Shown in pieces: positions 6,416 through 11,988 of a DNA stretch of 11,988 bases (the stretch's first letter is position 1; each line of letters opens with the position of its first letter). This DNA is from Dethiosulfovibrio sp. (GTDB lineage: Bacteria; Synergistota; Synergistia; Synergistales; Dethiosulfovibrionaceae): positions 1-11,988 of the forward strand of contig JAQUTB010000024.1 of NCBI GenBank assembly GCA_028709985.1, written 5' to 3'. The translations under genes and the position numbers were made by a program. The notes below the pieces were generated by a model. It did no database searches and was not told the origin of the DNA. It worked only from the letters and a program-made list of their open reading frames with translations.

Positions 6416-7357
6416 TTGAGTAAAAAAGATTTTTTAGGAAGGCTATTACAGATGGTGTTGGTCCTGCTCGGCGTTAGCTTTATAGCTTTCTCCCTCATGC
6501 ACCTCTCGCCGGGAGACCCGGCGGAGGCGATGCTCAAATCCGGCGGACAGGTGGCCTCACCTGAGCTGTTGGCTGCCACCAGGGCGGAGCTTGGCCTGGA
6601 CCGTCCTTTTCTGGCTCAGTATGGGGCATGGCTTTTCGACGTTTTCCGTGGCGACCTGGGAATATCCTATTCGTCCAAACAGCCTGTGGCGACCAGGATG
6701 ATGGATTTTTTCCCCGCCACACTGAAGCTGACCTTGGCCTCCTTGGTCATGATGCTATGTGTTGCGGTACCTGCCGGTGTTGTCGCAGCGGTTTATCACG
6801 ACAGATGGCCCGACTATCTCATAAGGAGCCTGACCTTCTTGGGGGTCTCGGTTCCAAATTTCTGGGTCGGCCTCATGCTTCTGAGTTTTTTTGCCTTAAA
6901 GCTTATGATGGTCTCCGTGGTCTCCACCGGTCAGGGCCTCAGAGACCTTTTTCTGCCCGCTCTGACCCTCGCTTTCGCCATGTCGGCGAAGTACACGAGA
7001 CAGGTCAGGACGGCGGTCCTGGAGGAGCTTAACCAGGACTACGTCTTGGGAGCGGAGGTCAGAGGGGAGTCCAGGCTCGTCATACTTTGTAGAGAGGTCC
7101 TTCCCAACGCCGTGCTACCCCTGATAACCCTGCTGGGGCTGTCTTTGGGCAGCCTTCTCGGGGGAACCGCTGTGGTGGAGATCATTTTCTCCTGGCCTGG
7201 CCTGGGTAACCTGGCGGTCCAGGCCATCTCCGCCAGAGATTATCCCATGGTTCAGGGATACGTCCTGTGGATCTCCCTGGTCTACATGGTCATAAATTTC
7301 GCCGTGGACGTGTCGTACAACTATCTCGACCCCAGGCTTAGAGGGGTTTCGAGGTGA
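6416..7357 (+). CDS. ABC transporter permease, NikB/DppB type
   Basis: A 313-residue inner-membrane permease of the nickel/di-oligopeptide (DppB/NikB) class, one half of the translocation channel. Evidence: N-terminal helix (about 9-29) followed by the family motif HLSPGDPAEAML (29-40), then helices at about 101-126, 140-165, 176-192, 229-254 and 280-300. YVLGAEVRGES (209-219) and VLPNAVLPL (228-236) form the cytoplasmic EAA-type loop that docks the ATPase. The C-terminal FSWPGLGNLAVQAISARDYP (258-277) and the ending YNYLDPRLR are characteristic. It starts at TTG according to the ribosome binding site and is the first gene after the riboswitch; the second permease begins 4 bases after its stop. 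Nickel, cobalt and peptide members cannot be separated by these motifs alone; B12 control favours cobalt or a corrinoid. Confidence 0.93.
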   Translation: MSKKDFLGRLLQMVLVLLGVSFIAFSLMHLSPGDPAEAMLKSGGQVASPELLAATRAELGLDRPFLAQYGAWLFDVFRGDLGISYSSKQPVATRMMDFFPATLKLTLASLVMMLCVAVPAGVVAAVYHDRWPDYLIRSLTFLGVSVPNFWVGLMLLSFFALKLMMVSVVSTGQGLRDLFLPALTLAFAMSAKYTRQVRTAVLEELNQDYVLGAEVRGESRLVILCREVLPNAVLPLITLLGLSLGSLLGGTAVVEIIFSWPGLGNLAVQAISARDYPMVQGYVLWISLVYMVINFAVDVSYNYLDPRLRGVSR

Positions 7358-7361
7358 GGCC

Positions 7362-8165
7362 ATGAGGGCGAGGTTCGCGGTCTTTGCGGCTATGTGTGTG
7401 ATGGTTATCTCTGTTGCTCTGCTCTCTCCAGCCATTGCCCCTAAGGGAGCTTTCGACGCCACGATGAGGGACTCGCTGAAGGCCCCTTGTGCCGAGTATC
7501 CCCTTGGGGCGGACAAGATGGGAAGGGACCTGCTCTCCAGGATCATATACGGGACAAGGGCTTCCCTATCGATGTCCTTCGCGGTGGTCATATCTGTCTC
7601 GATCATAGGGACCTTTCTCGGGCTGATATCGGGCTATTTCGGGGGATTTATAGACGGCGTTATCATGCGTTTTTCGGACATGATGATAGCTTTTCCTGGC
7701 ATGGTCCTGGCGATAGCCATCGCCGGAATGCTCGGAAGCAGCGCGACGAACGCCGTTATCGCCGTCACCGCCGTGACCTGGCCCAAGTACACCCGCCTGT
7801 CCAGGAGCCTGGTGCTGAAGGCGAAGACCTCCCTCTACATCCAGGGGGCGAGGCTTTCCGGCGCCACCTCCGGGAGGGTGGTTTTTGGCTATATTTTGCC
7901 GGTGATATTTCCCACCATTCTCATAACCGCCGTCACCGACATAGGGAGCATGATGTTGGAGCTTGCGGCCCTGTCCTTCCTCGGACTCGGGGCCAGAGCC
8001 CCCAGTCCTGAGTGGGGGTTGATGATGAACGAGGCCAGGCCGTATCTCGCTAGGGCCCCGTGGCTCATGGTCTACCCCGGCGTCGCGGTGATAATGGTCG
8101 TCGCAGTTTTTAATCTTTTTGGAGATAGTCTGAGGGATATGCTGGATCCCAGACATAGTGGATGA
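7362..8165 (+). CDS. ABC transporter permease, NikC/DppC type
   Basis: A 267-residue permease, partner of the preceding one. Family marks are the N-terminal helix (about 4-26), HPLGTD-like YPLGADKMGRDLLSRIIYGT (46-65) followed by RASL, the docking loop YIQGARLSGATS (159-170) with GYILPVIFP, and the C-terminal signature LAALSFLGLGARAPSPEWGL (201-220), ending FNLFGDSLRDMLDPR (250-264). About six membrane helices are expected. GAGGTGA (7351-7357) overlaps the previous stop codon and lies 4 bases before the ATG, so translation is probably coupled. The length is at the short end of the class and closer to NikC-like members than to long DppC forms, which fits a metal or small-substrate importer but does not prove it. 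Confidence 0.94.
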   Translation: MRARFAVFAAMCVMVISVALLSPAIAPKGAFDATMRDSLKAPCAEYPLGADKMGRDLLSRIIYGTRASLSMSFAVVISVSIIGTFLGLISGYFGGFIDGVIMRFSDMMIAFPGMVLAIAIAGMLGSSATNAVIAVTAVTWPKYTRLSRSLVLKAKTSLYIQGARLSGATSGRVVFGYILPVIFPTILITAVTDIGSMMLELAALSFLGLGARAPSPEWGLMMNEARPYLARAPWLMVYPGVAVIMVVAVFNLFGDSLRDMLDPRHSG

Positions 8166-8189
8166 TATTTTATCGAGGAGGTCTTTTGT

Positions 8190-9761
8190 ATGGTGTTTTG
8201 TGGTAGGAAGTTATGTAGTTGGGTTTTTGTGTCCCTTTGTTCTTTGTTTCTCGTCTTTACTGGGCCGGTAGAGCTTTTCGCCGCAGAGAAGACCCTGAGG
8301 GTCGGTGTCACCAGCTTTGCCGACACTCTGGAGCCTACGACCCAGTATTTCAGCTGGGTTATCAGTCGCTACGGTATAGGGGAGACCTTGGTCCGTTTTG
8401 ACGAAAAGGGCACCCCCAAGCCATGTTTGGCCGACAGCTGGGAATGCTCTGAGGACGGGAAGTCCTGGACCTTTCACATAAGGGAGGGGGTAAAGTTCTC
8501 CAACGGCAACGATATGACCCCTGAGATAGTCAAATCGTCTCTGGAGCGGACTTTCAAGCTCAGCAAAAGAGCCTCCACCGCTTTCTTCAAATATAGCTCC
8601 ATGGAGGTGGAGGGCCAGAGCCTTATAATCACCACACCTGAGCCCACCTTCAACGTCCCAGGGAGCCTGGCGGAGCCTCTGTTCATAATCGTGGACACCA
8701 CCGCGGATACCGATAGGTTTGCCATGGATGGGCCTATCTGCACCGGTCCATACAGGGTGGAGTCCTTCAGGGCATCCGATACCTGTATAGCTGTGAGAAA
8801 CGATCACTACTGGGGCGGTGACGTGCCGTTCGACAGGGTTGAGTTTAAGGTTATAGGCGACCAGGTGACCAGGGAGATGGCCCTTCAGGCCGGAGAGATC
8901 GACGTGGCCTATAACCTCAAGTCAGGCAACGCTCCGACCTTTGCGGATAGCTCTAAATTTACCACCCAGTCCCTCCCTGCCCTGAGGACGACCCTCGCCT
9001 TTATGAACCAAAAGGGAGCCCTTGGGAGCAAGGTCCTCCGTCAGGCCCTTATACGTGCCCTGGACAGGCAGACCTATGTGGACGTGCTCCTCGAGGGTGG
9101 CGCCACGGTTGGGAAGGCCCCTATCCCTCCGTCTTTAGACTTCGGCTTCGATGACATAGTTGACCCTAATTCATTCGATCAGGATTCCGCCAGAAAACTC
9201 CTATCCGACAACGGCTACAGGGACGTAGACGGAGACGGATACGTGGAAGCTCCAGACGGAAGCCCTATAGACCTCAACTTCGTCATATACGATAGCCGTG
9301 CGGAGCTGGGTATCTACGCCCAGGCCGCTCAGATAAACCTGAGAGAGGTCGGGATAAAGGTCACCATAGACACGGTCAGCTACGAGACCATGCTGGACAA
9401 GCAGGAGGCCGGAGACTTCGACTTGATTATATGGTGTGTCCTCGCCGCCAACACCGGTGACCCTGAGAACTTCCTGAGGGAGTATTGGAGGACCTACTCT
9501 AAGGAAGCCCCAAACTCCAATAAGGCCGGTTACAGCGATAAGGAGGTCGATTCCCTCATGGATAGGCTTGCCATGGAGTTCGATCCCGCTAAACGGAGGG
9601 ATCTGATAGTGGAGATCCAGCAGGCGATAGTGGACGACGCCGCCAGCGTCTTTTTCGGCTGTGAGGTGACGTATCTGTTCTCGTCCAAAAAGGTCACCGG
9701 TCTGAAACTTTTTCCAATGGACTATTACTGGATGACCAAGGACGTGGACATCGCGGAGTAG
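8190..9761 (+). CDS. Extracellular solute-binding protein, family 5 (NikA/DppA-like)
   Basis: A 523-residue periplasmic binding protein that delivers the substrate to the permeases. A signal peptide (hydrophobic about 11-24, likely cleaved near 31-32, ELFAA-EKT) has no convincing lipobox. Family 5 marks: LRVGVTSFADTLEPTTQYFS (36-55), the signature WTFHIREGVKFSNGNDMTPE (93-112), GPICTGPYRVESF (181-193), NDHYWGG (204-210), LRQALIRALDRQ (283-294), and the late loop GYRDVDGDGYVEAPDG (342-357), common in this family. GAGGAGGT lies 7 bases before the ATG. The closest style is NikA-like, but I cannot identify nickel-binding residues with confidence; with the B12 riboswitch upstream, cobalt, a cobalt complex or a corrinoid is more likely than a peptide. 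It sits between the permease and ATPase genes, unlike the NikABCDE order. Confidence 0.93.
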   Translation: MVFCGRKLCSWVFVSLCSLFLVFTGPVELFAAEKTLRVGVTSFADTLEPTTQYFSWVISRYGIGETLVRFDEKGTPKPCLADSWECSEDGKSWTFHIREGVKFSNGNDMTPEIVKSSLERTFKLSKRASTAFFKYSSMEVEGQSLIITTPEPTFNVPGSLAEPLFIIVDTTADTDRFAMDGPICTGPYRVESFRASDTCIAVRNDHYWGGDVPFDRVEFKVIGDQVTREMALQAGEIDVAYNLKSGNAPTFADSSKFTTQSLPALRTTLAFMNQKGALGSKVLRQALIRALDRQTYVDVLLEGGATVGKAPIPPSLDFGFDDIVDPNSFDQDSARKLLSDNGYRDVDGDGYVEAPDGSPIDLNFVIYDSRAELGIYAQAAQINLREVGIKVTIDTVSYETMLDKQEAGDFDLIIWCVLAANTGDPENFLREYWRTYSKEAPNSNKAGYSDKEVDSLMDRLAMEFDPAKRRDLIVEIQQAIVDDAASVFFGCEVTYLFSSKKVTGLKLFPMDYYWMTKDVDIAE

Positions 9762-9765
9762 GGTC

Positions 9766-10563
9766 ATGCTTGAGATAGAGGACCTTTCCGTCCTATACGG
9801 ACGTGGAGGGGGGACCGGACCGCCTGCCGTGGACGGCTTTAGCCTCTCGGTCGGCAAGGGCGAGATCGTCAGCCTGGTCGGAGAGAGCGGAAGCGGCAAG
9901 ACCACCGTGATCCGATCGGTCATAGGGGCACTTCCCAGATCGGCATCTATCTCCTCCGGGAGGATACTCCTTAACGGCCAGGACGTCTCCGGCTATTCGA
10001 GATCCCAGTGGCGCAGGCTCAGAGGGACCGATCTCTCCATGATATTTCAGGACTCTGGAGTCATGCTGAACCCCATAAGGACCGTCGGAGCCCAGTTCGT
10101 TCAGTATATAAGGCTTCACTCCGATTCCACAGGATCTGAGGCGTGGGACAGGGCCGTCTCGATGTTAAAACATATGCGCCTGTCCGACCCGGATAACGTG
10201 ATGAGAAGCTACCCTTTCGAGCTCAGCGGTGGCATGAAGCAGAGGGTCGGGATCTCCATGGCGATGACCTTCAACCCCGATCTTCTGCTAGCCGACGAGC
10301 CGACCAGTGCCCTGGACGTGACGACCCAGGCCCAGATAGTGGGGCAGATGATGGAGATGAGGGAGCGATACGGCACGACCATCGTCATGGTGACCCACAA
10401 TATAGGGGTGGCGGCCTACATGTCCGATCGTATGGTGGTGATGAAGGACGGCCGTATAGAGGAACAGGGGACCAGGGAGGATATACTGTGTCGCCCTCGG
10501 TCGGGTTACACCAGGGAGCTTTTGGAGGCGGTTCCAGAGATAGGGGGAGCCAGGTTTGCTTGA
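9766..10563 (+). CDS. ABC transporter ATP-binding protein, NikD/DppD type
   Basis: A 265-residue cytoplasmic ATPase powering the importer. Seen: Walker A GESGSGKT (39-46), Q-loop glutamine 95 (MIFQDS), signature LSGGMKQR (153-160), Walker B LLLADE (173-178) with PTSALD, and H-loop His211. It ends soon after SGYTRELLEAVPEI, so it lacks the cysteine-bearing C-terminal extension of DppD/OppD; this shorter form is like NikD. ATG 9766 follows the binding-protein stop by 4 bases, with GGAGTAGGG just upstream. Its last 8 bases overlap the second ATPase gene, and the two proteins should form a heterodimer under the two permeases. Confidence 0.94.
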   Translation: MLEIEDLSVLYGRGGGTGPPAVDGFSLSVGKGEIVSLVGESGSGKTTVIRSVIGALPRSASISSGRILLNGQDVSGYSRSQWRRLRGTDLSMIFQDSGVMLNPIRTVGAQFVQYIRLHSDSTGSEAWDRAVSMLKHMRLSDPDNVMRSYPFELSGGMKQRVGISMAMTFNPDLLLADEPTSALDVTTQAQIVGQMMEMRERYGTTIVMVTHNIGVAAYMSDRMVVMKDGRIEEQGTREDILCRPRSGYTRELLEAVPEIGGARFA

Positions 10564-11554
10564 CGAGGACGAGATAATTCGGGTCGAAGGGGTCTCAAAG
10601 CGTTTTAGCTGTCGTGGCAGAGGGCCGTTCTGCCCTCGTCGATCTCTGGTGGCCTGCAACGACGTGAGTCTGGCCCTCAGAAAAGGGGAGACCCTGGGAG
10701 TGGCAGGTGAGAGCGGCTGTGGAAAATCGACCCTTGCCAAGATGCTCCTGTCCATGGAGGCACCGACGGAGGGCAGGATCCTCTACAGAGGAAGGGACCT
10801 GGTCGGGATGTCCAGAGGGGACCGTCGTCGCAACTGCAAGAACATCCAGATGGTCTTTCAGGACTCCCTACTGTCCTTCCACCCGAGGAAGAAGGTCGTC
10901 GACATAGTGACCGAGCCGCTGATGAACCTGGGGCTTATCGATAAAAGGGACAAGGACCTCAGGGCTTTGGAGCTTTTGGATATGGTGGAGCTGCCGGTTG
11001 ATGTGCTGTATCGCTATCCTCATAGCATGAGCGGTGGGCAGATACAGAGGGTGGGGATAGCCAGGGCCCTTTCGGTGGAGCCGGAGGTACTGGTCTGCGA
11101 CGAGTCGACCAGTGCCCTGGACGTGTCGGTTCAGAGGAACGTGGCGGAGCTTCTGGTTAGATTGCAGAGGGAGCGTGGCACGACCATGATGTTCATCTGT
11201 CACGACGTCGCCCTGATAAACGCCATAGCCCACAGGCTGGCCGTAATGTATCTGGGCCATATAGTCGAGGTGACCCCCACGTCGATGGACATCGATAAAA
11301 AGGTGAGACATCCCTACACAAAGGCCCTGCTCGGCTCCATATTCTCCGTGAGAATGGACTTTTCCCGAAGGATAAAGGCGATCGAGAGCGAGGCCCCCAG
11401 CGCCGCCGACGTCCCCCCTGGCTGTCCCTTTCAGGATCGGTGCGACGTGGTCATGGATATCTGTAAAAGGGAAAAGCCTACATTGCTTCCCCTCAAAGGG
11501 GAGGCCGATCATCTTGTGGCCTGCCACCTTTTTGGCTCCGAGGCCGCCATATGA
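10556..11554 (+). CDS. ABC transporter ATP-binding protein, NikE/DppF type with Cys4 C-terminal domain
   Basis: A 332-residue second ATPase of the importer. Seen: Walker A GESGCGKS (51-58), Q-loop glutamine 102, signature MSGGQIQR (158-165), Walker B and D-loop LVCDESTSALD (179-189, with Ser where Pro is usual), and H-loop His216. HPYTKALLGSI (252-262) opens the oligopeptide-transporter C-terminal domain, which holds Cys290, Cys296, Cys303 and Cys323; in Dpp and Opp ATPases this pattern binds a [4Fe-4S] cluster. The start is TTG, chosen because AGGGGGAG lies 6 bases upstream and the frame overlaps the previous gene by 8 bases. CysGlyLys in the Walker A loop is normal for this subfamily. The MATE gene overlaps its stop by 4 bases. 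Confidence 0.93.
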   Translation: MLDEDEIIRVEGVSKRFSCRGRGPFCPRRSLVACNDVSLALRKGETLGVAGESGCGKSTLAKMLLSMEAPTEGRILYRGRDLVGMSRGDRRRNCKNIQMVFQDSLLSFHPRKKVVDIVTEPLMNLGLIDKRDKDLRALELLDMVELPVDVLYRYPHSMSGGQIQRVGIARALSVEPEVLVCDESTSALDVSVQRNVAELLVRLQRERGTTMMFICHDVALINAIAHRLAVMYLGHIVEVTPTSMDIDKKVRHPYTKALLGSIFSVRMDFSRRIKAIESEAPSAADVPPGCPFQDRCDVVMDICKREKPTLLPLKGEADHLVACHLFGSEAAI

Positions 11555-11988
11555 GACTCAAACACGGTGAGTATCTGGCCGTCGCTCTGCCCTTTATCCT
11601 GTCCACCATAACCCAGCCTCTGTTGGGCTCGGTGGACACCGCCGTGGTGGGCCATCTAGGAAACCCTGCCTTTATAGCTGGGGTCTCGGTGGGTGCGGTG
11701 ATATTCAACACCCTGTACTGGCTTTTCGGCTTTTTAAGGGTCAGCACCACAGGTTTCAGCGCTCAGTCCCTCGGCTCCGGTGACCCAGACGACAGGATGA
11801 TATCCTTCTATCGTCCCCTCGGGATAGCGGCCTCCATCGGGGTAGCCTTCGTCCTCGTCCAGGGGGTAGTCCTCCGGGCCGCCGCTTTTGTCATATCTCC
11901 AGAACCGGAGGTGTGGGACGTGGTGGAGCGGTATTTCAGGATCCTCATATGGGGAGCCCCCTGTGTGTTGATCAACTACGTCATCCTG
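11551..11988 (+). CDS. MATE family transporter (DinF-like), 3' partial
   Basis: The first 146 residues of a multidrug and toxin extrusion (MATE) transporter, an inner-membrane cation-coupled antiporter usually of about 440 residues and 12 helices; the rest lies beyond the window. The N-terminal LPFILSTITQPLLGSVDTAV (13-32) with VGHLG is the first-helix signature, and GFLRVSTTGFSAQSLGSGD (61-79) is the DinF-type second-helix region. Two further hydrophobic stretches follow (about 88-115 and 128-146). The ATG overlaps the stop of the second ATPase gene (ATGA), so it is almost certainly in the same transcript and under the same cobalamin riboswitch. Whether it exports a B12-related compound or a toxic metal complex cannot be read from sequence. 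Confidence 0.92.
   Translation, partial: MRLKHGEYLAVALPFILSTITQPLLGSVDTAVVGHLGNPAFIAGVSVGAVIFNTLYWLFGFLRVSTTGFSAQSLGSGDPDDRMISFYRPLGIAASIGVAFVLVQGVVLRAAAFVISPEPEVWDVVERYFRILIWGAPCVLINYVIL

Noticed and set aside
9213..9260. Dockerin or EF-hand-like calcium loop (DVDGDGYVEAPDG) in the binding protein
   Set aside because: A similar Asp/Gly-rich loop is common at this place in family 5 binding proteins, so it gives no special clue.
11092..11124. Walker B/D-loop variant with Ser instead of Pro (CDESTSALD) in the second ATPase
   Set aside because: The catalytic Asp and Glu remain, and this position varies among Dpp/Nik-type ATPases, so loss of activity is not suggested.
10868..11527. Long open frame on the minus strand opposite the second ATPase
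   Set aside because: It mirrors a gene with intact ABC motifs, shows no recognisable protein features, and arises from the codon bias of the sense gene. The same applies to minus-strand frames at 9201-9923, 8211-8807, 7566-8156 and 279-791.

Overview
This window reads as a stretch of a Gram-negative-type bacterial chromosome: signal peptides, periplasmic binding proteins and sensors with an extracytoplasmic Cache domain. Coding is dense, with strong Shine-Dalgarno sites, several TTG starts, and heavy use of AGG for arginine and ATA for isoleucine. Together with the gene content this would suit an amino-acid-fermenting anaerobe such as a Synergistota member (Dethiosulfovibrio-like). That assignment is an impression from codon style, not a demonstrated placement. 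No mobile element, CRISPR array, rRNA or tRNA gene was seen.

Region 1 (1-4115, + strand) is a probable signalling operon. It holds the 3' part of a Cache-HAMP-GGDEF diguanylate cyclase, a YhcH/YjgK(TabA)/YiaL cupin-like protein, a PhnD-like periplasmic binding protein, and a second Cache-GGDEF diguanylate cyclase whose start codon lies inside the binding-protein gene. Both cyclases keep the GGEEF active-site motif and an RxxD inhibitory-site motif. No permease or ATPase accompanies the binding protein, so it may act as the ligand-sensing partner of the cyclase.

Region 2 (4203-5439, + strand) is a two-gene unit: an AraC-family regulator with an N-terminal cupin, then a DUF2000 protein. It runs head-on into a GNAT acetyltransferase (5441-5986, - strand), with a single base between the two stop codons.

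Region 3 (about 6093 to the end, + strand) is a cobalamin-riboswitch operon. A candidate promoter and a well-formed cobalamin riboswitch precede a complete nickel/peptide-class ABC transporter, in the order permease, permease, binding protein, ATPase, ATPase. The start of a DinF-like MATE transporter follows, overlapping the last ATPase gene by 4 bases and cut by the window end. B12 control suggests that the ABC system imports cobalt, a cobalt chelate or a corrinoid. A hairpin just after the aptamer has a loop complementary to aptamer loop L5 and is followed by a run of T, which gives a readable model of the switch.

The best candidates for something little described are the binding-protein/cyclase pair with its TabA-like neighbour, and the B12-controlled ABC importer joined to a MATE exporter.
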